64,000 nucleotides of DNA from NCBI GenBank assembly GCA_916988195.3, contig CAKASQ030000005.1, forward strand, positions 28,391 to 92,390. The letters are read 5' to 3'. This document shows positions 43,683 through 52,271 of this stretch, piece by piece (position 1 is the stretch's first letter; each line of letters opens with the position of its first letter). The notes beneath the pieces were generated by a model, which saw only the letters and a list, made by a program, of their open reading frames with translations, was not told where the DNA came from and ran no database searches. The position numbers were made by a program, and so were the translations under genes. Source of the DNA: Oscillospiraceae bacterium. GTDB lineage: Bacteria > Bacillota > Clostridia > Oscillospirales > Oscillospiraceae.

Positions 43683-45191
43683 TCACGGCTCGTTCAGCTG
43701 GTCGGCAAGATCGGCATACGGGCTGTCCGCGCTGGACTGGATCTCCGCCTCAGACATGTGCTGCTGAAGCTTTTTTGCCGCCGCGTCGCTGGAGATGACC
43801 GTGCCCGCGCCCGCGATGCACCCGCCGGGGCAGGCCATGCCCTCGAGCAGGTATCCGTCAAACTTGCCTGCCTTGGCAAGCATCAAAAGTTTCCGGCATT
43901 CGCGAAGGCCGTCCGCGCGCTGGGTCTTTACCTCGAAATCCGGGTGCTCGCGCCGGATGATCTCCTCGACCGCCGCGGCTACACCGCCAGCCTGCGCAAA
44001 GCCGCGGCCCGCGCTTGTCGCCTGTGCGAGGGGCTCACTTGCCGGGAGGCTCGAGAAGTCAATTTCCTTCGCTTCAAAGATGCCCATGAGTTCTTCATAG
44101 GTCAGGACAAAATCCACGTCCTGCCGGAGCTCTTCCTGCATGGCCTCCAGCTTTTTTGCTGCGCACGGGCCGACGAAGACGACCTTTGCCTCAGGCTTTT
44201 CGCGCTTGACGAGCCTTGCCGTATAGACCATCGGCGTGTAGGTCATGGAAATATTGCCGGACTCATTCGGGAACAGTCTTCTTGCCATCATCCGCCACGA
44301 CGGGCAGCAAGAGGTCGCCATGAAGCGCTGCTCAGTCGGCACCTTCTCGAGAAAATCGCGCGCTTCCTCAATTGCGCAGATGTCCGCGCCCGCCGCGACC
44401 TCGACCACGTCGGAGAAACCGAGCGCCTTCATCGCCGCGACGAATTTCGCCGCCGTCACGTCTTTGCCGAACTGCCCGGCAAACGACGGCGCAACAATCG
44501 CGACGACGTCATTTCCCTCCAGAATCGAGCGGATAACCTGATAGATCTGGCTCTTATCGACAATCGCGCCGAACGGGCAGTTGACCAGACACTGGCCGCA
44601 CGAGACGCAGAGGTCATAGTCGATTTTCGCCTTGCCGTATTCATCCACGCCGATTGAGTCCATCCCGCACGCCGCCTGACACGGGCGCTCAAGATAGGTA
44701 ATGGCGTGATAGGGGCAGGATTTGGCGCATTTGCCGCACTTGATGCAGAGTTTCTGGTCAATGCGGCTCTTGCCGTTTACAAATTTCACCGCGCCCTTCG
44801 GGCACACCCGCTGGCACGACGCGGCAAGACACCCCTGGCAGAGCTCGGTCACGCGGTACTGCTTCGTCGGGCACGCGTGGCAGGCGTAGGGGATGATGTT
44901 TACAAGCGGCGCTTCATAGTATTGCTCGGCGATCGCCGCCTGGTCCATGCCCTCGGTGAGAAGCGTCCGGGTCTGCACGGGCTGCAAGGAAAGGCCCATC
45001 GCCAGACGTACGCGCTCGCCCGCAATCGCACGCTCGAGAAATACCGATTCCCGGTGCAAAGGGTTCGTGCCCGGGACGATCCGGAACGGAATGTCTTCCA
45101 TCTGTGTGTAGTCGCCCGAATACGCCATCCGCGCCACCTCGGCGAAAACCTGCTTGCGAATGTCCGTAATCAGCGAAGGAATACCGCGCAT
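43683..45191 (-). CDS. Monomeric [FeFe] hydrogenase, group B-like
   Basis: 502 aa from ATG 45191 (TTTGGAGG upstream). The N-terminal half has multiple Fe-S motifs (CHACPTKQY, CQGCLAASCQRVCPKG, CIKCGKCAKSCPYHAI, CVSCGQCLVNCPFGAI). The H-cluster domain has L1 TSCCPSW, L2 VGPCAAKK and L3 EGMACPGGCIAGAG. Group B enzymes typically have TSCCP and an L2 variant of this type. Reaction: reversible H2 evolution or sensing; partner unknown. No maturation genes hydEFG are in the window. Confidence 0.92.
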   Translation of the reverse strand: MRGIPSLITDIRKQVFAEVARMAYSGDYTQMEDIPFRIVPGTNPLHRESVFLERAIAGERVRLAMGLSLQPVQTRTLLTEGMDQAAIAEQYYEAPLVNIIPYACHACPTKQYRVTELCQGCLAASCQRVCPKGAVKFVNGKSRIDQKLCIKCGKCAKSCPYHAITYLERPCQAACGMDSIGVDEYGKAKIDYDLCVSCGQCLVNCPFGAIVDKSQIYQVIRSILEGNDVVAIVAPSFAGQFGKDVTAAKFVAAMKALGFSDVVEVAAGADICAIEEARDFLEKVPTEQRFMATSCCPSWRMMARRLFPNESGNISMTYTPMVYTARLVKREKPEAKVVFVGPCAAKKLEAMQEELRQDVDFVLTYEELMGIFEAKEIDFSSLPASEPLAQATSAGRGFAQAGGVAAAVEEIIRREHPDFEVKTQRADGLRECRKLLMLAKAGKFDGYLLEGMACPGGCIAGAGTVISSDAAAKKLQQHMSEAEIQSSADSPYADLADQLNEP

Positions 45192-45266
45192 AAAAACCTC
45201 CAAAGAAAAAGAAATACAAATCAAAACCGCCTGTCCTTACGGGTTTCGGTAATGTTTTAAACATTG

Positions 45267-45370
45267 CGTAGGGGGCGATGCCGACATCGCCCCGGCACGA
45301 TGCGCCGATTTTACGGAAATCTCCGGCGAATTCGTACTGCCCTTGGGTCGATGTGGGCATCCACCCTACG
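45267..45370. repeat. Dispersed structured repeat, copy R7
   Basis: 104 bp, CGTAGGGGGCGATG at one end, CATCCACCCTACG at the other, centre CTCCGGCGAATTCGTA. The right arm is degenerate (CATCCACCC instead of CATCGACCC). It lies upstream of the hydrogenase. Confidence 0.88.
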
Positions 45371-45526
45371 CAAACTTGGGGGAATTTCAGAAACTCCGCA
45401 TTGTGTAAAATCGGCTCACGGGTATTATACCCATGTGTACGATAAATGTCACGCTAAAAATGCCGGGTGCCCATGTTAAGAAGCGCTGTCTGCGGGCGCG
45501 TCGGTGCTTCCGGCTCCGCAAAAAAT

Positions 45527-45561
45527 CGGACGCCCGCTGGTTCCCAGTCAGCAGGCGCCCG
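45527..45561. terminator. Bidirectional terminator-like hairpin
   Basis: CGCCCGCTG (45531-45539) pairs with CAGCAGGCG (45549-45557, one wobble on the minus strand), with six As before and five Ts after. It therefore carries U-tracts on both strands. No gene is recognised on either side within 45371-45670. Confidence 0.7.
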
Positions 45562-45672
45562 GTTTTTATGGCAGAACTTACGCAGGGGGAGCGTAAGCGG
45601 TCTTAACTGCCGGAGAAAAGAGAGACATCTATTGCAATCACCGCCTTCTCCCATAAAGACGGCAAATACAAA

Positions 45673-45711
45673 CAAAAAATCCGTACAGCCAAACCCACTG
45701 GCCGCACGGAT
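45673..45711 (-). terminator. Terminator downstream of the cobalamin riboswitch
   Basis: On the minus strand ATCCGTGCGGCC pairs with GGCTGTACGGAT around a 9-nt loop, then TTTTTTG. It is about 45 nt past the aptamer and is the probable expression platform. Confidence 0.85.
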
Positions 45712-45756
45712 ACACTCCCTGATTCTTGAGAGAAATACACGTTCGACCCCGGTTCC

Positions 45757-45852
45757 GGCGCAGGTACGGGACAGCGCTCAGCAGACCTGACTTAGCTCAA
45801 AAGCATCACAGTGACCGACTCGCGGGGCTTCTCACCCCATTCAGCCTGCGCC
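45757..45852 (-). ncRNA. Cobalamin-class riboswitch
   Basis: Minus strand. A GGCGCAGG/CCTGCGCC closing stem (45845-45852 with 45757-45764) encloses the conserved core: GAATGGGGTGAGAAGCCCC, then GTCGGTCACTGTGA, then AAGTCAGGTCTGC. This resembles the short AdoCbl-type variants of cobalamin riboswitches. It has its own promoter and a terminator downstream, but no recognisable gene follows before R7 and the hydrogenase start 560 nt away. Confidence 0.7.
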
Positions 45853-45892
45853 GAAACGGCGCGCGCGCTATCCTTTTTATTTCGTTGGCTTT

Positions 45893-45921
45893 ATTCTAGC
45901 ACAGGGCGCACGGTTTTGCAA
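45893..45921 (-). promoter_or_regulatory. Promoter of the riboswitch RNA
   Basis: Minus strand -35 TTGCAA (45916-45921), 17-bp spacer, -10 TAGAAT (45893-45898). The -35 lies in the loop of a strong hairpin (CAGGGCGCACGG with CCGTGCGCCCTG) downstream of the ABC ATPase gene. Confidence 0.75.
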
Positions 45922-45969
45922 ATACTTTTTTCCGTGCGCCCTGCAAAAAATCCTGATGGCAAACTTCCT

Positions 45970-46725
45970 TTACCGGCGGCAGGCCTCGGTGACAGCCTCG
46001 CGCAGACGAAGAAGCTCGGGACTTGATAAATCGCGCGGATACGGAATATGGGACAGGTCGAACGTTTCGGTTTCTCCCAGCTCGTGCATAACCGTAACGG
46101 ACTGCCCAAGAAGAAGCGCCTCGTCTAACTGGTGCGTGACGAGAACGATCGTGCGCGGCATGTTTTTTTGCAGCTGCAGAATCTGGTTCTGCAGTTCCGC
46201 GCGGGTGATGAAGTCCAGCGACGCGAACGGCTCGTCCATTAAAAGAAGCTCCGCCTGACTTGCCAATACGCGAGCCAAGCCCAGCCGCTGCTTCATGCCG
46301 GTCGATAGCTCCACCGGTGAAAGGTCGGCGTAGTCCTCCAGCCCAACGAGCCGGACGTATTCCAGCGCGTGCTCATAGCGCTCCTCGGGCGTTTTTCCCA
46401 CGCCGGAGGCCATCGCCACATTCTGCCGCACGTTGGTCCACGTGATGACGTAGGGCTCGGGGCTGAGAAGCGCCGCGTGCCAGCCATGGGGGAGCGAAAT
46501 TTCGCCGGAATCCGGCGCTTCTTTTCCCGCGAGCATCTTTAAAAGCGTACTCTTGCCGCACCCGCTTCGTCCCACCAGCACCGAAAGCTGCCCGGCGGGG
46601 AAGGCGAGGTTCACATCCTCCAGCACCTTCCGCGTCCGGCTTGGGCGCTTGGCGTTTCCGATGACAAGGTCTGTAGAGAGCGTCGTATAGCTTTTGGAGA
46701 CATGGCTGATGCGGATCTCTTCCAT
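45970..46725 (-). CDS. SsuB/TauB-type ABC transporter ATP-binding protein
   Basis: 251 aa. Walker A GRSGCGKST, signature LSTGMKQRLGLARVLA and Walker B LLLMDEPFASLD. The sequence groups with nitrate/sulfonate/taurine/thiamine-precursor importer ATPases. No permease or binding protein is adjacent; its operon partners are a kinase-like protein and a MATE pump. It ends just upstream of the cobalamin riboswitch promoter. Confidence 0.88.
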   Translation of the reverse strand: MEEIRISHVSKSYTTLSTDLVIGNAKRPSRTRKVLEDVNLAFPAGQLSVLVGRSGCGKSTLLKMLAGKEAPDSGEISLPHGWHAALLSPEPYVITWTNVRQNVAMASGVGKTPEERYEHALEYVRLVGLEDYADLSPVELSTGMKQRLGLARVLASQAELLLMDEPFASLDFITRAELQNQILQLQKNMPRTIVLVTHQLDEALLLGQSVTVMHELGETETFDLSHIPYPRDLSSPELLRLREAVTEACRR

Positions 46726-46762
46726 AACGCTTCCTCGTTTCTTTCTGGATCGGGCGCAGGGG

Positions 46763-47689
46763 TCAGTATTTGAAAATGCTGCCGCCGACGAATTCTCTTA
46801 CGATGGAATCCTTCGGGACGTAGTTCGTTGTGAGTGGCGGAAGCTCCTTCACGACGTCCATGAGGATATCCAGGTTATGCGCGCGCATGAATTCCGGGGT
46901 CAGCTCCTCAGAGAATTTTGGGATCTCGCGCAGATATTTTGTCAGGATGCACGGCTCATAGTCGTGGAAGGTGTCGATGTGGATGGATGCGTTCTTTTTG
47001 TTGGGCGCAATATATTGCACCTCGCCCTGATCGACCGACTGCGCACGTTCGATGGTCTCCCGGAGCGTCCGGCCGCGGGAGAGATAGTCGCGGATCATGC
47101 GCCGGGCCACACGCACCTGCTCGGGCTTGACGATGCGGTCGTCGGGCGTGATGATTCTCGTGCGCGGCGCGACATATACGCCCGTTGCGCGCGAGCGCAT
47201 GGCATCGAAGAGCAGGGGATTGAGCATATGGATGCCCTCGGCAATGATGATGGCCTCCCGGCTTCCCTCCATGGGCGTGTAGCCGCCGGTTTTGTTGGCC
47301 TTAAAATCATACCACGGCACCTGCGCCGTCTCGCCCCGGCTGAGTTTGTCAACAGTATCTAACAGCAGCCCGCGGTTCACGCAGTAGGGAGACTCCCAGT
47401 CGGTGGCCTCGGGCGGGCGCTGGTCGAGCGGCAGGAAGAAATTGTCCATGCTGATTTGGCAGACCTTTACGCCGAGGTTTTCGAGATACGCCTTCAGGCG
47501 CATGGCAGTCGTCGTCTTGCCCGAGCCGGAGGGACCCGTGAGGCAGACGAAGGGCTTTTGCGGCTGCGCCGATAAAATGGACGCGGCGGCGGAGCTGATT
47601 TTGTCGTGGAACACCTCTTCGCAGCGCAGAACGAATTGTGTCTCGTTCTGCATGGCGCGGATGATGTCAGCCATGTCGATAACGCGCAT
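46763..47689 (-). CDS. Uridine kinase/phosphoribulokinase-like P-loop kinase
   Basis: 308 aa from ATG 47689 (AAGGAAGG upstream). Walker A GPSGSGKTTTAMRL near residue 50; SMDNFFLPLDQRPPEATDWE, then GETAQVPWYDFKANK and IIAEGIHMLNP, all typical of uridine kinase-like proteins. The C-terminus is longer than classical Udk. Substrate is uncertain. It is between the MATE and ABC ATPase genes, 37 and 20 bp away. Confidence 0.85.
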   Translation of the reverse strand: MRVIDMADIIRAMQNETQFVLRCEEVFHDKISSAAASILSAQPQKPFVCLTGPSGSGKTTTAMRLKAYLENLGVKVCQISMDNFFLPLDQRPPEATDWESPYCVNRGLLLDTVDKLSRGETAQVPWYDFKANKTGGYTPMEGSREAIIIAEGIHMLNPLLFDAMRSRATGVYVAPRTRIITPDDRIVKPEQVRVARRMIRDYLSRGRTLRETIERAQSVDQGEVQYIAPNKKNASIHIDTFHDYEPCILTKYLREIPKFSEELTPEFMRAHNLDILMDVVKELPPLTTNYVPKDSIVREFVGGSIFKY

Positions 47690-47709
47690 AAAATCCTTCC
47701 TTTCAAATA

Positions 47710-49098
47710 TCAGGTTGCGGCGGACGGTCGGTTCGCCAGACGCTGTGCCAAATTGCGGTAGGTGAGAATGAAGCAGACGACGTGCATCAGGGCCGTCAGG
47801 ATCCAGCTCAGGGGATACGACAGATAGAGGATCTCCGGCGTATGGACGGCCTGGAAGACGGTATAGATCCAAATGATCCGGCTCAGGCACGCGCCGATCC
47901 CGGTGACAAACATCGGGAGCCACGATTTTCCGAGCCCGCGCACCATGCCGCACGTGACCTCCATGAATCCGCCAAGGAATTGGAAGCAGCCGAGCCAGCG
48001 CATGCGGATGAGGCCGTAGTTGATCACGTCCTGATACGAGGGGTCGGCGCTCGAAACGTAGATAGAGAGCAGAGACGGCGCAAACAGGAAATAGACAAGG
48101 CACATCGGAAGGCCGATCATCAAGGATGTTGCGATGCACGAGCCGTAGACGCGCTTGGTGCGGCTGAGCTTTCCCGCGCCGAGGTTCTGGCTGGTGAAGG
48201 TGATGGCCGCATGGAACACGGAGTTCATCGCGGTGTAGATAAAGCCCTCAATGTTGGACGCGGCGGTGTTGGCCGCGACGACGCTTGCACCGAAGGAGTT
48301 GACCGAGCTCTGCACGAGCACGTTCGAGATGCTGAAAAGCATGCTCTGGAGCCCTGCGGGAAAGCCGATCTGAATCATGCGGATGGACTCTTCCTTATCG
48401 AGGCGGATTTCCTTCAGCTCCAGATGGCTGAGCCCCTCGCTTCTGCACAGGCAGCGGACGACGAGGAAAAGCGAAATATATTGCGAAATGACTGTGGCGG
48501 TGGCGACACCGTCGACGCTCATGTGGCAGACGATGACAAAAAAGAGGTTCAGGCACGCATTCACAACGCCGGAGACAGTCAGAAAGACCATGGGGCGCTT
48601 CGTGTCTCCGAACGCGCGCAGAAGGGCGGCGCCGAAGTTATACATGACCGTTCCGGGAACGCCGATAAAATAGATGCGAAGATACAGGCTCGAGAGCGGC
48701 AGCACGTCCTCCGGCGTTTTCATGAGCTCGAGCAGAGGCGTCGAGAGCGTGAGACCGGCAACCATGACGATAAGGCCCAGAACAAAGCTCAGCGCAAACA
48801 CCGTATGCACGCACGTGCGCACGCGGTCATATTCCCGGCAACCAAGATAGCGGGCGACGAGAATATTGACGCCGACGGAGATGCTCATGAGCGCGTTTAC
48901 CAGCAGCGCGACAAGCGACGTCGTTGCCCCGACTGCGGCCAGCGCCGTTGCACCGGCAAACTTGCCGACCACGATCACGTCCGCCGCGTTGAATAGCAGC
49001 TGCAAAACGCCCGTGGCTGCCAGCGGAAGCGAGAAGCGGACGATTTTCGGGAGCAGCGCACCCTCCGTCATATTTACCTGTTCAATCGTAGCCGCCAT
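47710..49098 (-). CDS. MATE family efflux transporter
   Basis: 462 aa from ATG 49098 (AAGGAGAGAGG upstream). NMTEGALLPKIVRFSLPLAA and the following LQLLFNAADVIVVGKFAG are MATE signatures; twelve membrane segments. It is distinct from the two other MATE pumps here. First gene of a MATE-kinase-ABC ATPase operon driven by the promoter at 49211-49239. Confidence 0.93.
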   Translation of the reverse strand: MAATIEQVNMTEGALLPKIVRFSLPLAATGVLQLLFNAADVIVVGKFAGATALAAVGATTSLVALLVNALMSISVGVNILVARYLGCREYDRVRTCVHTVFALSFVLGLIVMVAGLTLSTPLLELMKTPEDVLPLSSLYLRIYFIGVPGTVMYNFGAALLRAFGDTKRPMVFLTVSGVVNACLNLFFVIVCHMSVDGVATATVISQYISLFLVVRCLCRSEGLSHLELKEIRLDKEESIRMIQIGFPAGLQSMLFSISNVLVQSSVNSFGASVVAANTAASNIEGFIYTAMNSVFHAAITFTSQNLGAGKLSRTKRVYGSCIATSLMIGLPMCLVYFLFAPSLLSIYVSSADPSYQDVINYGLIRMRWLGCFQFLGGFMEVTCGMVRGLGKSWLPMFVTGIGACLSRIIWIYTVFQAVHTPEILYLSYPLSWILTALMHVVCFILTYRNLAQRLANRPSAAT

Positions 49099-49210
49099 AT
49101 CCTCTCTCCTTATCTTGGGCCCTTCCGCATCATTTTCCAAATAATTCAAGAATATCCTGTTCTGCGAAACGTTAAAGCTGATGCCCCGAAACTTGGCGGG
49201 CGCAAGCGGT

Positions 49211-49239
49211 ATTATAGAGCGTGCATCCGAAAAAAGCAA
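49211..49239 (-). promoter_or_regulatory. Promoter of the MATE-kinase-ATPase operon
   Basis: Minus strand -35 TTGCTT (49234-49239), 17-bp spacer, -10 TATAAT (49211-49216). It leaves a ~105-nt leader with no recognised motif. Confidence 0.8.
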
Positions 49240-49271
49240 CGCTTTGTTGAGAAAAGAAACCGATTTTTCTG

Positions 49272-49931
49272 CTATTCGGAGAAATCAAACAGATTCCACG
49301 GGAAAACAGGCGGCGGGGTCTTGGAAAATGAGACAGGCGTCTCATTTTGCGGGTGCAAGAACGCAAGCCGCCACGACCAGAGCGCAATGGACGCACAGCC
49401 GTCCTCGTCTCCCGCACCGTATTTCCGGTCTCCGAAGAGCGCGTGATCGTGGGAGGAAAACTGGATGCGGATCTGATGCGTCCGCCCTGTGTGCAGGCGG
49501 ATCTTGACCAGCGATGCGTCTGCGTGTTCTGCGAAGCCCAGCACCTCGTAAGACAGCAACGCCCGCTTCACGTCCTTGCCGGGAGCGTCCATGACGCGCG
49601 ATTTTCGAAGCGAGCGGTTGTACCAGAGCAGATCCTCCATCTGACCGGAAGCATCCTTGAGCCTTCCGTGCACGACGGCGAGATATTCCTTCTCAAATAC
49701 ATGCTCGCGTACCTGCTCGGATAAAATACCGGCGGCCGCCTGCGAGCGGGCAAAGACCATGAGCCCCGAGACCTGCGCGTCGAGCCTGTGGACAGAGCGG
49801 ACGCACGCGTGCTCGTCTCCGAGCTCTTTTCGCAGAAGATCAACCATCCCGCCCGGCTCGTCGCCCGCCGAAAGAACACCCGCGGGCTTGATGCAGACAA
49901 GGATCCGGCTGTCCTCGTATAGAATGTCCAT
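49272..49931 (-). CDS. RluA family pseudouridine synthase, short form
   Basis: 219 aa from ATG 49931 (AAAGGAGGC upstream). It lacks the S4 domain. Catalytic block VHRLDAQVSGLMVFARS with the conserved Asp, and LHTGRTHQIRIQFSSH. Similar short RluA proteins modify rRNA or tRNA uridines; the target is unknown. Divergent from the two-component system genes. Confidence 0.92.
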   Translation of the reverse strand: MDILYEDSRILVCIKPAGVLSAGDEPGGMVDLLRKELGDEHACVRSVHRLDAQVSGLMVFARSQAAAGILSEQVREHVFEKEYLAVVHGRLKDASGQMEDLLWYNRSLRKSRVMDAPGKDVKRALLSYEVLGFAEHADASLVKIRLHTGRTHQIRIQFSSHDHALFGDRKYGAGDEDGCASIALWSWRLAFLHPQNETPVSFSKTPPPVFPWNLFDFSE

Positions 49932-49992
49932 GAAAGCCTCCTTTAAGGGGGATATCATTTTTATTATATCAGAATTTTCGCAAATGTCCATG

Positions 49993-50043
49993 TTCTTAAA
50001 AATTCTTAAAAACCACAAAAATACCGCCCGCGTGTGATACAAT
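49993..50043 (+). promoter_or_regulatory. Response-regulator-type direct repeats and promoter upstream of the two-component genes
   Basis: Two perfect tandem copies of TTCTTAAAAA (49993-50002 and 50003-50012) lie 25 bp upstream of a -10 TACAAT (50038-50043). There is no good -35, as expected for an activator-dependent promoter. The same core TCTTAAAA repeats occur before the importer operon. Confidence 0.75.
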
Positions 50044-50117
50044 GGGGAAAACACAGGGGACAGGGGCGTCAGCGCGCCCCAAAGCGCCTGCTTTATTGAC
50101 TATTTTTGGAGGATGTT

Positions 50118-50810
50118 ATGGATGATTCTATCCGCATTTTAGTGGTGGACGATGAGGCAGACATCCGCCGCATCATCCGCATTCTGCTCGAGAGCCGGGG
50201 CTACCGCGTGCTGGAAGCGCCGAACGGACGGCTCGCAGTCGAGACGATACGAAAAGAGCCGGACGTCGATCTGATTCTGCTCGATATCATGATGCCCGAG
50301 CTCTCCGGCATTGAGGCCAGCCGGGAAATCCGGAGCATAAGCAGCGCGCCGATCCTGTTTCTGACAGCCAGAACGCAGGAGCAGGATAAGCTGGAGGCGT
50401 ATTCATCTGGCGGAGACGACTATCTGGCAAAGCCGTTTTCCCACGGGGAGCTTCTGATGAAGGTCGATTCGCTGCTCCGACGCTACCGCGTCTATAAGGG
50501 CAAGGTCACGGGAAAGCAGCTCAAAAGCGACGTGGTGCTCGACGAAGAGAACCGGAGGATCCTGCGCGGCGGCGAGGCCTTAGAATTGACGGAGACGGAA
50601 TACTCTATTTTGCAGTTCCTGGCCGACCATCGGGGAAGCGTCGTTTCGGTCGCGCAGATCTATGAGGGCGTGTGGCACGAAAAATACATGCCCGCGTCCA
50701 ACAACACCGTCATGGTACATATCGTGAACCTGCGCAAAAAGCTCGAAGACGACCCGGCAAACCCCCGCCTCATCCGGACGATCTGGGGAAAGGGGTATCA
50801 GATTGACTAA
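50118..50810 (+). CDS. OmpR/PhoB-type response regulator
   Basis: 230 aa from ATG 50118 (TTGGAGG upstream). Receiver domain: LVVDDEADIRR, phospho-acceptor in LILLDIMMPELSG, Thr in LTARTQ and Lys in LAKPF. The winged-helix domain (LTETEYSILQFLADHRGSVV, SNNTVMVHIVNLRKKLED, IRTIWGKGYQID) binds DNA direct repeats. The stop overlaps the histidine kinase start by 8 bp. Confidence 0.96.
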   Translation: MDDSIRILVVDDEADIRRIIRILLESRGYRVLEAPNGRLAVETIRKEPDVDLILLDIMMPELSGIEASREIRSISSAPILFLTARTQEQDKLEAYSSGGDDYLAKPFSHGELLMKVDSLLRRYRVYKGKVTGKQLKSDVVLDEENRRILRGGEALELTETEYSILQFLADHRGSVVSVAQIYEGVWHEKYMPASNNTVMVHIVNLRKKLEDDPANPRLIRTIWGKGYQID

Positions 50811-52152
50811 GCAAAAAAAGCCGCGGTTCCGGACGCTCCACCGAAAGCTGCTTGTCACGATGCTGGCCGCCTTACTCGCCGCCATCGGCATGTATTTACT
50901 GACGGACACGGTCGGGCAGGCGCTCGTTGAGCGGATTTATATGAGCGAGAGCGCGCAGAACCAGCGGAACCTCGCGACAGTCTCGTCGTTTCAGACCTAC
51001 GCGCGCGAGTTCAATCTCGCGTCCTACGACACAGAGCAGATTTCCCGCTGGGCGATTTCGCAGGACGACACCTACATCTTATTATATAAGGACCGTAGGC
51101 TTGCGTTAGAGGCCGGCTGGTGGGGCATTGACGAGCAGAGCGCGGGCACGGAAAATCTGGATGATCTCTACAATGTGACGACCTATCCCGTGTACCTGCG
51201 AGACGGCGTGTTTCAGGCCGTTGTCTACGATTTTTCCGAGACGAAGCTCTATGACGGCGTGCAGATCGGCGCCATCGCGATGGCCTGCGTGACGTTTGCA
51301 ATCTTCATGCTGTTTTATAACCGGCGTATTACGCGCGCAATCGTGGAAATTTCAAACGAGGTGCGGCAGATCGGAGACGGGAACCTGCAATTGCAGCTTG
51401 TGGCGAGCGGCGATGACGAGCTTGCGCGGCTGACCGAGAGCGTCGAGGAAATGCGCAAATCCATTCTCAAAAAAACGGCTGACCAGCAGCAGGCGCTCAA
51501 ACAGAATCAGGAGCTCATCTCCGCCATGAGCCACGATATCCGAAACCCACTGACGGCACTGCTCGGCTATCTCGACCTTGCCCAGAGCGGGCAGTACAGC
51601 TCGCAGGAGGCCTATCAGAGCTATATTTCCGCCGCCTACAGCAGAGCCATGCAGCTCAAAACGCTCACCGATGAGCTCTTCCGGTACTCTCTTGTCTTCG
51701 GCGCGCAGGAGCTTCCGGTAAAGCTCGAGCGCTTCGACGCGGCGGCGTTTCTGGACCAGATGGTGGGTGAGGGGATTGTAATGCTCGAGCAGAAGGGCTT
51801 TACGGTCTTACGCGCAGTGCAGCCGGTTTCCTGCGAGATCGAGGTCGACGCGTCGTATTTTAAACGTGTGCTCGATAACCTGGCGGACAACATCTGTAAG
51901 TACGCAGATCCCGCGAAGCCTGTGCATGTCCTTGTTGCGCAGGAGGCGGGAACGCTTACGATCTGTGAGGCCAACGCCGTTTTAAAAGACCCTGGACAGG
52001 TCGAGAGCAACCGCATCGGCCTTCGCATCTGCGAAAAAATCATGCGCCAGCTGGGAGGGACCTTCGAAAAGAATCTGACGGACGATACCTTCACTGCCAC
52101 CCTCACCCTCCCGGCGCATCCTCTGGAAAAGACGGAAGAACAAACCTCTTAA
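50803..52152 (+). CDS. Sensor histidine kinase
   Basis: 449 aa from TTG 50803, overlapping the regulator gene. Two membrane segments (about 18-37 and 150-172) bracket a ~115-residue extracytoplasmic sensor. A HAMP domain, the phospho-acceptor AMSHDIRNPLTALLGYLDLA and an ATPase domain with DNLADNICKYA follow. The G1 box (DxGxG) is degenerate, with EANAVLKDPGQ in its place, as in some Firmicutes kinases. It likely phosphorylates the adjacent regulator. Confidence 0.94.
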   Translation: MTKQKKPRFRTLHRKLLVTMLAALLAAIGMYLLTDTVGQALVERIYMSESAQNQRNLATVSSFQTYAREFNLASYDTEQISRWAISQDDTYILLYKDRRLALEAGWWGIDEQSAGTENLDDLYNVTTYPVYLRDGVFQAVVYDFSETKLYDGVQIGAIAMACVTFAIFMLFYNRRITRAIVEISNEVRQIGDGNLQLQLVASGDDELARLTESVEEMRKSILKKTADQQQALKQNQELISAMSHDIRNPLTALLGYLDLAQSGQYSSQEAYQSYISAAYSRAMQLKTLTDELFRYSLVFGAQELPVKLERFDAAAFLDQMVGEGIVMLEQKGFTVLRAVQPVSCEIEVDASYFKRVLDNLADNICKYADPAKPVHVLVAQEAGTLTICEANAVLKDPGQVESNRIGLRICEKIMRQLGGTFEKNLTDDTFTATLTLPAHPLEKTEEQTS

Positions 52153-52208
52153 AATTTTCTTAAAAATGTCCACAGGGGGTTTTCACTTGAAAGAAAGCCT
52201 GCTATGAT
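52146..52208 (+). promoter_or_regulatory. Response-regulator-type direct repeats and promoter upstream of the importer operon
   Basis: TCTTAAAA cores at 52147-52154 and 52158-52165, 11 bp apart, followed by a -10 TATGAT (52203-52208). The distance to the -10 is about one helical turn longer than at 49993-50043. The first repeat overlaps the kinase stop codon. Confidence 0.7.
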
Positions 52209-52271
52209 AGGGCCAAACGGAAATTGATACACAATATGTGGAGAAAGCTCTCCACGCGGAAAGGAGTATTT

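Noticed and set aside
45454..45675. 73-codon frame downstream of the cobalamin riboswitch
   Set aside because: No ribosome site, it runs through a bidirectional terminator hairpin, and the translation resembles no family.
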